NCBI GenBank assembly: GCA_963804045.1
Contig: CAWDOR010000033.1
Span: 1 to 64,000, forward strand
DNA: 64,000 bases
Direction: 5' to 3'
Origin: Rhodoblastus sp963804045
GTDB lineage: Bacteria; Pseudomonadota; Alphaproteobacteria; Rhizobiales; Beijerinckiaceae
The notes below the pieces were generated by a model that was not told the DNA's origin, did no database searches, and saw only the letters and a program-made list of their open reading frames with translations. A program made the translations under genes and the position numbers. Shown in pieces: positions 1 to 9,527 of the stretch (position 1 is its first letter; the number at the start of each line of letters is the position of its first letter).

Positions 1-477
1 CAGCGCCTTTTCAATGTCGCCGACGAGGTCCTGCGGCTTGTCTTGCGGCGCGTAGCGTTTCAACACCTTGCCGTCGCGGCCGATCAGGAATTTGGTGAAA
101 TTCCACTTGATCGCCTCGGTGCCCAGCAGGCCCGGCGCCTGTTTCTTCAGGGCGCGAAACAGCGGATGGGCCTTGTCGCCGTTGACCTCGACCTTGGCGA
201 ACAGCGGGAAGGACACGCCGTAATTCACCGAGCAGAAAGTCTTGATCTCCGCCTCGTCGCCCGGCTCCTGATGACCGAACTGGTCGCAGGGAAAGCCGAG
301 CACCACAAAACCCTGTGGGCCGTAGCGGCGATAGATCGCCTCCAGTCCGGAATATTGCGGGGTGAAGCCGCATTTGCTGGCGACATTGACGATGAGCGCC
401 ACCTTGCCGGCGAAATCCTGGAGGGTCCGGGTTTCGCCGTCTATGGCGCGCAGGGGAATGGAGGCGAGATCGGTCAT
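1..477 (-). CDS. Glutathione peroxidase (thiol peroxidase), 3' end cut by the window
   Basis: The translation from the ATG at 477 reads MTDLASIPLRAIDGE and continues open for 159 codons to the window edge, so only the last few residues are missing. It shows the GPx landmarks: the ASKCGFTPQY active-site segment with cysteine instead of selenocysteine, a GFPCDQF box with the resolving glutamine, and KWNFTKFLI near the end. Proteins of this family reduce hydroperoxides in the cytoplasm; cysteine-type members often use thioredoxin rather than glutathione. It starts 32 bases beyond the stop of the polysaccharide co-polymerase gene and could share its transcript. The family call is firm; the physiological reductant cannot be read from the sequence. 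Confidence 0.93.
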   Translation of the reverse strand, partial: MTDLASIPLRAIDGETRTLQDFAGKVALIVNVASKCGFTPQYSGLEAIYRRYGPQGFVVLGFPCDQFGHQEPGDEAEIKTFCSVNYGVSFPLFAKVEVNGDKAHPLFRALKKQAPGLLGTEAIKWNFTKFLIGRDGKVLKRYAPQDKPQDLVGDIEKAL

Positions 478-508
478 GAACCGACTATGGCAGAAGCGGA
501 GCCAAAAA

Positions 509-2830
509 TCACGCCGCGCCTTCAATCAGCTCGCCGTCCGCCGCCGGTTCGGCGAGAAGGATGTCGCGCGCCCCGGCGGCGGCGAAATCGTCGTGCAGAT
601 GGTCGCGCTCCAGATCGGCGGGGCCGAGGATCAGCGTCAGATCGGCCTCCGCCGCCAGTCCGAGGCCGAGCGCGTCGGCTTCCGCCGCGATCAGCACGAA
701 ATCGTAAGTCGCGCGCAGGGCGTCGAGGACTTCGAGCAGCTCCTCGGCTTCGAGATCGAGCGGGCCGCCGGCGGCGAGCACATGCAGCCGCGAGGCGCCG
801 TCGCGATAAATGGCCTCGGCGAAGGAGGCTTCGCCCGAGAACAATTGCGCCAGACCGGCCTGCTCCTCGTCGTAACTGCGTCCGGCGAGCGCGGCGTCAA
901 GGCGCGGATCGCCGCTGGCCTGCACCAGAATGGCCCGGCCTTCGCGGGCCAGCGCCCGCGCCGTCGGCAGGCTATAGCCTGTGCGCGCCCGCGTGTCGGC
1001 TTCGACCAGCAGGGCGGTGAGGCTCTGGCCCTGGCCGCTATGGACGATCCGCGCGATCAGCTCCGGGGAAACCCGGTTCGCGGCGCGGCGCGGCTTCGGC
1101 GCGGCGGCCAGGGACTGGCCGATAAAGGCTTCGCCGACAGTGGCGTCGCCGGCGAAAGATTCGGCGCCGAAGGGATTACGCACCCAGACGTCCTCCGCGG
1201 GGGCCGGCGCCGGTTCGCTCGCCAATCGGTCGGCGTCGAGATCGACGGCGGGCGCGCCATAGTCCGATAGCACCTGTTTCAATTTGCCGAGGAAAGGCTT
1301 GTCCGTTTCTGGCTCGGGCGCGCGCGCCGCGCGGGCGCTCATTCCCGCTCCCGTCGGGGCGCCGGCTTGAGTTGCCGCGCGACCGGCGGCGCGGGCGCGG
1401 GCGAAGCCGTCGGCCTCGCGCGGGCGCGGCGCGACCGGCGCCGGCGCGCCGCCGGCCAATTGTCCCGACAGCGCGGCGAAAGTGGAGAAAAACAGCCCGG
1501 CGATGGCGCCGAACAGGGTGATGGGCAGCTTTTTCGGGAAGACTGGCTGGCTCGGCGCCACGGCGTGGGAAATCACGCTGGCGTCGGCGGGGGTGCTTTG
1601 CAGGTCTTCCCGCGACAGGGCGGCCTGATATTTCGCCAATTCGCTTTCCAGCTGATCCTTGAGCACCTTGGCCTGGCGCTGCAATTCGCGCAATTGCGTC
1701 TCTCCGCCATTGGCGGCGCCGACCTGTTTCTTCTGCTCGTCGAGCAGCGCGGTCAGATTGGCGACGCGCACGGAGCCGACGCGGGCGTCGTTTTCCAGTC
1801 CGCGCGCCGCCTTGTCCACGGCGGCGCGCAATTGCGCCTCCAGATCGGACAATTGCGCCTGCATTTCCTTCATGTGCGGATGGCCGGGCATGAGCGTGCG
1901 CGAATCGGCGGCGATCTGCGCCTCCAGCGTCGAGCGTCGCGACGCGATGGTGCGCACCAGATCGTTGTTGGAGATCTCGCCGGCGTCGCCCAGGCGGCCA
2001 TGGGCGAGCAGGTCGCGCAAGCTGCGCGCCTTGGCCTGGGATTCCGATTGCGCGGCGCGGGCGTCGGCGAGCTTGGTGGCGATTTCGGCGAGCTGCTGGG
2101 TGGGCAGGCTCTTGTTTTCCGCCGCGTCGTAAAGGCCGTTGTCGACGCGATATTGCGCCACCTTGGCGTCGGCCTCGGCGGCGCGCCTTTCCAGTTCGGC
2201 GATCTGCGGCTGGAGGCTCTGCGCGGCGCGGCGGGCGTCGTCGCGTTTGGCCTGCTGTTTCATGCCAATATAGGCCTCCGCGATCGTATTGGCCGCCTTG
2301 GCAGCCAGATCGGGATCGCGCGCCTGGAATTCGATCTGGATGACCCGCGATTTGGTCGGCGACATCACCGTGAGATGCTCGAAATAGGTGGTCAGAAGCT
2401 TGTCTTCCAGCGCCTCCGGCGTTGTCGCGCCGCCGAAGTTCAGCAGCGACAGCATGCCCCCCGCAAGCGGATCGAATTCCGGGACGCTTTGCAGATGGAG
2501 GGTTGAAATCGCCTTGCGCGCCAGATCGCGCGAGGTGAGCAGTTGCAACTGGCTGTTGACCGCTTCCGCGTCCATGGCGCTGGGCAGCTCACGGGCCGCC
2601 GCCGAGGGGTCGGCGCGGTTGAAATAATTTTCCTGATCCTCGACGAGAACCCGCGCCTCGGCGAGATAGCGCGGCTTGACCGCCAGGCAATACAGGAAGG
2701 CGGCCGCGGCGCCGGCGAGCGTGGCGCCGAAAATCAGCCGCTTGCGTCGCGCCAGAGTCGCGGCGATCCCGCCCATATCGAGTTCGTCGCGCTGTTCGAC
2801 AGCCTGATAATCCGGATGACCCGCACGCAT
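509..2830 (-). CDS. Wzc/GumC-like polysaccharide co-polymerase with degenerate BY-kinase domain
   Basis: 773 aa. An N-terminal Wzz-type segment (first TM about residues 32-50, RKRLIFGATLAG), a long coiled-coil periplasmic region (about 190-400) and a second TM (about 433-455, PITLFGAIAGLFF) mark a polysaccharide co-polymerase controlling exopolysaccharide chain length and export. The cytoplasmic C-terminal part aligns in outline with a CpsD/Wzc tyrosine kinase (FSGEASFAEAI, LHVLAAGG, YDFVLIAAEAD) but the Walker A lysine is gone, Walker A' aspartate is replaced (ILVQASGD), Walker B lacks its aspartate and there is no tyrosine-rich tail, so I read it as a pseudokinase. The ATG at 2830 has GGAG upstream. 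It diverges from the Wza-like export gene, its expected partner. Confidence 0.88.
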   Translation of the reverse strand: MRAGHPDYQAVEQRDELDMGGIAATLARRKRLIFGATLAGAAAAFLYCLAVKPRYLAEARVLVEDQENYFNRADPSAAARELPSAMDAEAVNSQLQLLTSRDLARKAISTLHLQSVPEFDPLAGGMLSLLNFGGATTPEALEDKLLTTYFEHLTVMSPTKSRVIQIEFQARDPDLAAKAANTIAEAYIGMKQQAKRDDARRAAQSLQPQIAELERRAAEADAKVAQYRVDNGLYDAAENKSLPTQQLAEIATKLADARAAQSESQAKARSLRDLLAHGRLGDAGEISNNDLVRTIASRRSTLEAQIAADSRTLMPGHPHMKEMQAQLSDLEAQLRAAVDKAARGLENDARVGSVRVANLTALLDEQKKQVGAANGGETQLRELQRQAKVLKDQLESELAKYQAALSREDLQSTPADASVISHAVAPSQPVFPKKLPITLFGAIAGLFFSTFAALSGQLAGGAPAPVAPRPREADGFARARAAGRAATQAGAPTGAGMSARAARAPEPETDKPFLGKLKQVLSDYGAPAVDLDADRLASEPAPAPAEDVWVRNPFGAESFAGDATVGEAFIGQSLAAAPKPRRAANRVSPELIARIVHSGQGQSLTALLVEADTRARTGYSLPTARALAREGRAILVQASGDPRLDAALAGRSYDEEQAGLAQLFSGEASFAEAIYRDGASRLHVLAAGGPLDLEAEELLEVLDALRATYDFVLIAAEADALGLGLAAEADLTLILGPADLERDHLHDDFAAAGARDILLAEPAADGELIEGAA

Positions 2831-2863
2831 AGCTCACTCCATGTTGGCGGTGAAGCTAAACAT

Positions 2864-2924
2864 TTATGGTTGAGGCCGGGTTAACTGCCGCGCGCCCCGT
2901 CAGGCAGGGTTTTATTAACCATAA
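2864..2924. promoter_or_regulatory. Divergent promoter region with 8-bp inverted repeat
   Basis: The 185-bp gap between the two divergent exopolysaccharide genes is AT-richer than its surroundings and contains TTATGGTT at 2864-2871 and its complement AACCATAA at 2917-2924. A regulator binding both arms is possible but unproven; no sigma-70 hexamer pair is convincing here. Confidence 0.3.
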
Positions 2925-3015
2925 GCTTCTAGTTTGCTGAGGAGCCGCCGAGATCTCCGCGGGGGCATAACGTAATGCGCGGCCGGGCCGCCTGGGGCTG
3001 GCCTTCGAGGACGAA

Positions 3016-3576
3016 ATGATGCGTCGTGTTCTTCCGCTTCTGGTTCTCGCTTTCGCCGGAACGCTTCAGGGCTGCGTCGCCGCGCGGGGGCCCGCGGACT
3101 ATCAGGCGGTCGCCGAGGCGCCTTACACACTGGCCGCCGGGGACCGGGTCCGCGTCATCGTTTTCGGCCAGGATTCGCTGTCCAATTCCTTCGCCGTGGA
3201 TTCCTCCGGCCATATCGCCATGCCCTTGATCGGGCTGGTGCCGGCCAAGGACCGCTCGCCCGCCGATCTCGCCCGCGAGATCGAATCGCGGTTGCGCGCC
3301 GGCTACGTGCGCGAGCCCCGCGTCTCCGTGGAAATCGAGGCCTATCGCCCGTTCTTCGTGCTCGGCGAAGTCAATACGTCCGGTCAATATCCCTATGTCA
3401 ACGGCATGACCGTCGAGACGGCGGTGGCGATCGCCGGCGGCTATACGCCCCGCGCCGCGCGCGACCGCGCCGAGTTGACCCGCACCGCCGAGGGCCGCAC
3501 GTTCACCAGCGACGTGCCGATGAACCAGCCGGTCAAGCCGGGCGACACCATTCTGGTGCGCGAAAGGTTTTTCTGA
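3016..3576 (+). CDS. Wza-type polysaccharide export lipoprotein (Poly_export/SLBB)
   Basis: 186 aa. A lipoprotein signal peptide ends in LQGC (Cys20), so the protein should be lipidated and placed in the outer membrane. The Poly_export domain follows (YTLAAGDRVRVIVFGQ, VDSSGHIAMPLIG, about residues 35-115), then an SLBB-like segment (FFVLGEVNTSGQYPY, about 117-185). Proteins of this size form the outer-membrane exit channel for exopolysaccharide together with the co-polymerase encoded divergently next door. GAGG lies upstream of the tandem ATG codons at 3016/3019. The protein is shorter than E. coli Wza and lacks the C-terminal helix, as is common in alphaproteobacterial GumB-like homologs. 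Confidence 0.92.
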   Translation: MMRRVLPLLVLAFAGTLQGCVAARGPADYQAVAEAPYTLAAGDRVRVIVFGQDSLSNSFAVDSSGHIAMPLIGLVPAKDRSPADLAREIESRLRAGYVREPRVSVEIEAYRPFFVLGEVNTSGQYPYVNGMTVETAVAIAGGYTPRAARDRAELTRTAEGRTFTSDVPMNQPVKPGDTILVRERFF

Positions 3577-3677
3577 GCCGATTGAGCGCCGGCGTCCACG
3601 CTTGCCAAAGGCGTCGGATCGCGCCAGCCTGACCCGGGTGAGAGACGGCCCGCGCCGCCTTGCAAGGGGAGGGCCCC

Positions 3678-4439
3678 ATGGCCGAAACGTCCGTCTTCGC
3701 CGATCTGCTCGACAGCGCCATGCGGCTTGGCGTCAGCCTTTCGCCTTTCGCCCGCCGTCATGGCCTGACGCTTCCCGAAGCCTATGAGATTCAGGAAGCG
3801 CTGGCGGCGCGGCGTCTGGCGCGCGGCGAAAGCCTGTCCGGGGTCAAGCTGGGCTTCACCAGCGAGGCCATGCGCGCGCAAATGGGCGTCAAATCGCCCA
3901 ACATCGGCTGGTTGACTCGGGAAATGCAGATTTCCGACGGAATTCTGCCCACCGCCGCGTTCATCCATGCGCGGCTGGAGCCGGAAGTCGCGGTCCTGCT
4001 GTCCAAGGACATTTCCGAGACGGAGGACGAAAAGAGTTTGCGCCAATGCATCGCCGCCTTCGCGCCGGCCATTGAAATCGTCAATTCGCGTTTTCATGAC
4101 TATCGCTTCGACGCGCTGGACAATATCGCCGACAATTCCTCCTCCGCCGCCTATGCGCTGGGGCCCTGGGTCGCCCCGGATTTCGATTTGGCCGCCCTAA
4201 ATGTCAGCCTGACCATTGGCGGGCGCGAGGTCGACGAGGGGACCGGCGCGGCGGCGATGGGCCATCCGCTGCTGGCGCTGGCGGAAGGCGCCCGCATCGC
4301 CGCCTCGCGGGCGAAAATCCTGCGCGCGGGCATGATCGTGCTCACCGGCGGCCTGACGCGCGCCCATCCGATCGAATTCGGCCAAAGGGCCGTGGCGGAT
4401 TTCGGCCCGTTCGGACGCCTGGAACTGATGGCGCGTTGA
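3678..4439 (+). CDS. 2-keto-4-pentenoate hydratase / 4-oxalocrotonate decarboxylase family protein
   Basis: 253 aa from the ATG at 3678, which sits 7 bases after AAGGGGAGGG. The sequence follows the MhpD/DmpH fold of the fumarylacetoacetase family: SGVKLGFTSEAMRAQMGV, the acidic metal site LEPEVAVLL (EPE), the IEIVNSRF and DNIADNSSS segments, and the C-terminal LTGGLTRAHPIEFG. Such enzymes act late in meta-cleavage of aromatics, hydrating or decarboxylating 2-keto-enoic acids in the cytoplasm. No other meta-cleavage gene is nearby; it sits alone between exopolysaccharide genes, so its substrate is unknown. Hydratase and decarboxylase members cannot be separated by eye. Confidence 0.82.
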   Translation: MAETSVFADLLDSAMRLGVSLSPFARRHGLTLPEAYEIQEALAARRLARGESLSGVKLGFTSEAMRAQMGVKSPNIGWLTREMQISDGILPTAAFIHARLEPEVAVLLSKDISETEDEKSLRQCIAAFAPAIEIVNSRFHDYRFDALDNIADNSSSAAYALGPWVAPDFDLAALNVSLTIGGREVDEGTGAAAMGHPLLALAEGARIAASRAKILRAGMIVLTGGLTRAHPIEFGQRAVADFGPFGRLELMAR

Positions 4440-4582
4440 CGGCGAAGGCGCTGAAATTAAGGCTGTTGCTCGAATATTAGCGTTAATGAAGAGTTACGCG
4501 CCAAAGCCGCGCGTTTCCCGCTAAAATGCCTGCGAGATTGAAGATCGCCTCGGGTTTTGGCGCCGGGGATCGAAGGCACGGC

Positions 4583-6037
4583 ATGAAACATATTCCTCCG
4601 GCTGAGGCCTTGGGCGCCGCCAGCCGACAAAAAAGCCTTTCGCCCGCCATTCTCACCGGCTGCATCCGCGCCGGGGAGATTTTCGCGCTCGCGGCGCTCG
4701 GCTTTCTGCTTCAAGTCGAGGCCTCCGGCTTGCTGCGCCTGTCCGGCGGACAGGTTCTGGCCTTCGCCCTGGTGGCGCTCGCCGCCTCGGCGGGGTTGAA
4801 ATCGGTCGGCGGCTATGGGCTCGGGGCCCTGCGCGCGCCCTTGCCGGCGCTGGTTCGCGCCAGTCTGTTGTGGTGCGCGGCGCTGCTCGGTTTCATGGCG
4901 GTGGTGTTCCTGCTGGGCCTGGAAGAGCTGTTCTCGCGGAAAATGCTGGTCGAATGGCTGGCGGCGGGCCTGGGCTTTCTCCTGGTCGAACGGCTTGTTC
5001 TGGCCCGCTGGATTCGCGGGCTGACCCGGCGCGGCCAGCTGGACCGCTATGCGGTGATCGTCGGCGGCGGCCCGATGGCGGAAATGCTGCTCGAAGTTCT
5101 GGCCCGCCAGCCGCTCAACGACATTCGCATTCTCGGCCTGTTCGACGATCGCGCCGATGAGCGTTCGCCCGATGTGGTCGCGGGCTATCCCAAGCTCGGC
5201 ACGATCGACGATCTGCTGATCTATGCCCGCCATGTGCGCGTCGATCAGGTGATTTTCGCGCTGCCGATCAGCGCGGAGGGCCGGATTCTGTCCATGCTGC
5301 GCAAGCTCTGGGTGCTGCCGGTGGACATTCGTCTCGCCGCCCACGCCAACCGGCTGCGCTTCCGCCCGCGCTCCTATACATTCATCGGCGCGGTGCCGAC
5401 CTTCGATCTGATGGACAAGCCGCTCGGCGACTGGGCGCTGCTGGCCAAGGCCGTATTCGACCGGGTGGTCGGCGCCCTGCTGCTGCTCGCCTGCGCGCCG
5501 CTGATGGCGCTGATCGCCGTCGCGATCCGGCTGAGCTCGCGCGGTCCGGCGCTGTTCCGCCAGGAGCGGCTCGGCTTCAACAATGAGCGCATCGTCGTCT
5601 ATAAATTCCGTACGCTCTATGTCGATCAATGCGATCCCTTCGCGCGCAAGCAGGTGACCCGCGACGATCCGCGCGTCACGCCGCTCGGTCGCTGGCTGCG
5701 CCGCTCCTCGCTCGACGAATTGCCGCAGCTGGTCAATGTCGCGATCAAGGGCGACCTGTCGCTGGTCGGGCCGCGTCCGCACGCGCTCGACGCCCGCGCC
5801 GCCGATTATGAATATGACAAGGCGGTGGACGGCTATTTTGCCCGCCATCGCGTCAAGCCTGGCGTCACCGGCTGGGCGCAGGTCAATGGCTGGCGCGGCG
5901 AGACCGATACGCTGGAGAAAATCCAGCGGCGGGTCGAGCATGATCTCGATTATATCGAGAACTGGTCGATGATGCTCGACATCTACATTATCGCCCTGAC
6001 CCCGCTGTCGCTGATTTTCGGCGTCAACGCTTATTGA
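4583..6037 (+). CDS. Exopolysaccharide polyprenyl-phosphate sugar (glucose/galactose) phosphotransferase, WcaJ-like
   Basis: 484 aa. I prefer the ATG at 4583 (GAAGG six bases upstream) to one 19 codons earlier that lacks a ribosome site. Four N-terminal TM helices (about residues 20-150) are followed by a CoA_binding_3 Rossmann-like domain (VIVGGGPMAEMLLEVL) and, after a fifth membrane segment near residue 290, the bacterial sugar transferase domain with FRQERLGFNNERIVVYKFRT, LPQLVNVAIKGDLSLVGPRP and KPGVTGWAQVNGWRGET. The enzyme transfers the first hexose-1-phosphate to undecaprenyl phosphate, starting exopolysaccharide repeat units. It belongs with the flanking chain-export and GT4 genes. 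Confidence 0.94.
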   Translation: MKHIPPAEALGAASRQKSLSPAILTGCIRAGEIFALAALGFLLQVEASGLLRLSGGQVLAFALVALAASAGLKSVGGYGLGALRAPLPALVRASLLWCAALLGFMAVVFLLGLEELFSRKMLVEWLAAGLGFLLVERLVLARWIRGLTRRGQLDRYAVIVGGGPMAEMLLEVLARQPLNDIRILGLFDDRADERSPDVVAGYPKLGTIDDLLIYARHVRVDQVIFALPISAEGRILSMLRKLWVLPVDIRLAAHANRLRFRPRSYTFIGAVPTFDLMDKPLGDWALLAKAVFDRVVGALLLLACAPLMALIAVAIRLSSRGPALFRQERLGFNNERIVVYKFRTLYVDQCDPFARKQVTRDDPRVTPLGRWLRRSSLDELPQLVNVAIKGDLSLVGPRPHALDARAADYEYDKAVDGYFARHRVKPGVTGWAQVNGWRGETDTLEKIQRRVEHDLDYIENWSMMLDIYIIALTPLSLIFGVNAY

Positions 6038-6152
6038 ACGCCATGGATTTGACGGAGGCCTCCCCGAGCCCGGCGGAATATTAACGAACTGGCTTTATCT
6101 TGGCTGGCGTTTAGCGTGATGGGGCGCGGCTCATATTTATTGCGGATCGACC

Positions 6153-7310
6153 GTGAGCGGGGATTGTCTCAAAATTATCCATGTGTTGCGGGCGCCGGTC
6201 GGCGGCCTGTTTCGCCATGTGATGGATCTGGCTTCCGTTCAGGCCGATCTCGGCCATGAGGTCGGGATCATCGCCGATTCCTCGACCGGCGGCGAAAACG
6301 CCGCGCGCGCCTTCAAGGGGCTGGAGCCTAAACTGGCCTTGGGACTCGAACGCTTTCCCATGCGGCGCGAGCCCCATCCCGACGATCTTCCCGCCATATT
6401 CCGCGTTCATCGCGCCGCGCGCCGCCACAAGCCCGATGTGCTGCACGGCCATGGCTCCAAGGGCGGGCTCTACACCCGCGCCGGCGCCTTTCTGCCGGGC
6501 CTGCCGTGCATGGTGCGCGCCTATACGCCCCATGGCGGCAGTTTCCACAAACAGCCCGGCTATTCGCTTTACATGCTGGTGGAAAAACTGGTGGCGGCCA
6601 AGACCGACGTGCTGTTTTTCGAAAGCGATTATATCGCCGCCGAGGTCGCCAAGGGGGTGGGGGAAACCAAGGCGCTGACGCGGATCGCCAAGAACGGCCT
6701 GCGTCCTGAAGAGTTCACGCCGGTGGCCGCCCAAGCCGACGCCGCCGAATTCGTCTATATCGGCGAATTGTCCAGCTACAAGGGCGTGGACACGCTGATC
6801 GAGGCGCTGGCGGCGATTCATGCGGAAGGCGAGTTCACGCCCAGCTTGGTGATCGTCGGCTCCGGCGCTGAACTTGACCGTCTCGCCGCCATGGTCGAGT
6901 TTTATGGCCTCAACCGCCATGTCGCCTTTTACGGCGTGCTGCCCGCGCGCGAGGCTTTCGCCTTGGGACGGGTCGTGGTGACGCCCAGCCGGGCCGAAAG
7001 CCTGCCCTATATCGTGCTGGAGACGCTCGCCGCGGAAAAGCCGCTGATCGCCACCGATGTCGGGGGCGTCGGCGAAATATTCGGACCCCGGCGCGACTGG
7101 CTGATTCCCCGCGACAGCGCCGACCGACTCGCCCAGGCCATGGTCGCCGCCTTGCGTCGGCCGCCCGAAGAGGCGGCGCGCGACAGCCTTGAGCTGAAAA
7201 ATTATGTCGCCGAACATTTTTCGGTCTGCGTCATGGTCCAGGCGGTGCTCGCCGGCTACCGCGACGCCATGGCGCGTAAAATCTCACAACATATTAAAAT
7301 AACGAGATAA
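6153..7310 (+). CDS. Glycosyltransferase family 4 (GT-B fold)
   Basis: 385 aa from a GTG at 6153. The N-terminal half has the GT-B acceptor features HVLRAPVGGLFRHVMDL and HGHGSKGGLYTR; the C-terminal half shows YIGELSSYKGVDTLIEAL, LVIVGSGAELDRL and the nucleotide-sugar EX7E-like motif PSRAESLPYIVLETLAAEKP. It probably adds the second or a later sugar to the lipid-linked unit begun by the upstream sugar transferase, at the cytoplasmic face. The 115-bp gap before it contains no terminator I can recognise, so co-transcription is plausible. Start and donor sugar are uncertain. Confidence 0.88.
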   Translation: MSGDCLKIIHVLRAPVGGLFRHVMDLASVQADLGHEVGIIADSSTGGENAARAFKGLEPKLALGLERFPMRREPHPDDLPAIFRVHRAARRHKPDVLHGHGSKGGLYTRAGAFLPGLPCMVRAYTPHGGSFHKQPGYSLYMLVEKLVAAKTDVLFFESDYIAAEVAKGVGETKALTRIAKNGLRPEEFTPVAAQADAAEFVYIGELSSYKGVDTLIEALAAIHAEGEFTPSLVIVGSGAELDRLAAMVEFYGLNRHVAFYGVLPAREAFALGRVVVTPSRAESLPYIVLETLAAEKPLIATDVGGVGEIFGPRRDWLIPRDSADRLAQAMVAALRRPPEEAARDSLELKNYVAEHFSVCVMVQAVLAGYRDAMARKISQHIKITR

Positions 7311-7448
7311 AATATAACGCCGCCGCCAACGTGGGCTCTCCGTCGCGCGCGCAAGCCGCCAAGCGGCAAAATGGCTCTTGAGTTTGCCTTAAAAGCCTTC
7401 TATTGAGCGCCCGCGTTGGATTCTACGCCTGCAATCGGAACGAGGGCC

Positions 7449-8642
<1,194 letters not shown>

Positions 8643-8670
8643 TCGCTTGACGAAAGTGGACGCAAGTCCA

Positions 8671-8700
8671 AAAGGGGGCCGCGAGGCCCCCTTTTTCTTT
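8671..8700 (+). terminator. Rho-independent terminator of tuf
   Basis: AAAGGGGGCC at 8671-8680 pairs with GGCCCCCTTT at 8685-8694 across a GCGA loop, and a T-rich tract follows. It lies 28 bases after the tuf stop. Confidence 0.93.
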
Positions 8701-8793
8701 GGTTTTTGCATGGATATGCAGCAAAATTTGGAAGCTTCGGGCTTGCGTTTCCTTCGCCATTGCGATTACAAGGTCGGACGCTTCGCGGCGTAC

Positions 8794-8869
8794 AGGAGTG
8801 TAGCTCAGCTGGTAGAGCACCGGTCTCCAAAACCGGGTGTCGTCGGTTCGAACCCGGCCACTCCTGCCA
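8794..8869 (+). tRNA. trnW: tRNA-Trp (CCA anticodon)
   Basis: A 76-nt cloverleaf with the acceptor arms AGGAGTG (8794-8800) and CACTCCT (8859-8865), the anticodon arm CCGGT-CTCCAAA-ACCGG giving anticodon CCA, the T-arm containing GGTTCGAACC, and an encoded GCCA end. The last 50 bases are repeated exactly at 24282-24331, so this gene is the attachment site of the element to its right and is left intact by the integration. Confidence 0.97.
8820..8869 (+). repeat. attL: left 50-bp attachment repeat (3' part of tRNA-Trp)
   Basis: Identical base for base to 24282-24331. Identity begins in the anticodon stem (CCGGTCTCC) and ends at the encoded CCA; the flanking bases differ on both sides (A/T before, A/T after). 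Confidence 0.95.
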
Positions 8870-8934
8870 AACTTTCCTAATAAATCAAGAGATTAGAGCG
8901 GAGCGAAAAACCCGCTGCGGAGTTTTCATTTTTT

Positions 8935-8970
8935 GGGGTAATCAATAGGGTAACAAAAAAGGCGGGTAAC
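8935..8970 (+). promoter_or_regulatory. Candidate integrase arm-type sites, left end (GGGTAAC repeats)
   Basis: GGGTAAC occurs at 8948-8954 and 8964-8970, with a one-base variant GGGGTAAT at 8935-8941. The same heptamer clusters at the other end of the element, between the integrase gene and the right att repeat (24097-24179). Arm binding by the integrase or a directionality factor is an inference from this symmetric placement. The rest of the 343-bp gap 8870-9212 holds a 23-bp palindrome and no convincing gene. Confidence 0.45.
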
Positions 8971-9102
8971 AGCCCCTTTGCAGCCCGAGTTTTTCCGCTG
9001 ACAATTCCCAAAATGCAAAACGCCACAAGCTCAAACCCGCCAAACCCTGACGTTTGCCCGCTTCACGGCACAGCCAGTGATCTCAGGATTTCCCGCATTT
9101 AT

Positions 9103-9125
9103 CCGAAAGTCATAGTGACTTTCGG
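9103..9125. promoter_or_regulatory. Perfect palindrome, candidate repressor operator
   Basis: Ten-base arms CCGAAAGTCA and TGACTTTCGG flank a 3-base centre. It lies 88 bp upstream of the XRE regulator start at 9213, the usual place for an autoregulatory operator. Confidence 0.45.
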
Positions 9126-9212
9126 CCGTTGGCGTTACGTCAGTCACTGCCATCTTACGACAAATGTGGTTTATCCTTAAACCATTGTTCGTTCTCACGA
9201 TTTTGGTCGCCA

Positions 9213-9527
9213 ATGCCTAACAAAACCAGCAGCATAGATAAAATGGTCGGCTCCCGCGTTGAACAAAGGCGACGTGAGCTTGGCGTCAGTTCCATAGAGC
9301 TTGCGTCCGCAATTGGCGTCGATCCGATGACGCTTCGCCGGTATGAAACTGGGGCAAGAAGGATCAGCGCGCATAGGTTGCGACAGCTATGTGATCACCT
9401 AAAGGTGAACGTCAGTTTCTTTTTTCAGCCAAACGACCGAACTGGCGCGGTCGGTGGAACGCCGGACAATTCCACGCCGGAACAAGATGCGCAGGGCTTT
9501 ACTGACCCGCCGAGTATGCTCTGTTAA
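9213..9527 (+). CDS. XRE-family helix-turn-helix regulator
   Basis: 104 aa from the ATG at 9213 (MPNKTSSIDKMVGSRV). A HTH_3 domain occupies about residues 10-70: RVEQRRRELGVSSIELASAIGVDPMTLRRYETGARRISAHRL, the Cro/CI/SinR-type core. A low-complexity tail follows. This is the first gene inside the left end of the element and faces the opposite way to most of its genes, consistent with a lysogeny-type regulator. An upstream in-frame ATG at 9129 would add 28 residues that do not look like protein. Confidence 0.8.
   Translation: MPNKTSSIDKMVGSRVEQRRRELGVSSIELASAIGVDPMTLRRYETGARRISAHRLRQLCDHLKVNVSFFFQPNDRTGAVGGTPDNSTPEQDAQGFTDPPSMLC

Noticed and set aside
7311..7448. Sigma-70 promoter for tuf (TTGAGT, 17 bp, TATTGA)
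   Set aside because: The -10 box matches the consensus at only three of six positions; too weak to list.
9031..9213. 60-codon leftward frame at the left end of the element
   Set aside because: It starts on top of the XRE start codon, lacks a ribosome site and crosses the 23-bp palindrome.
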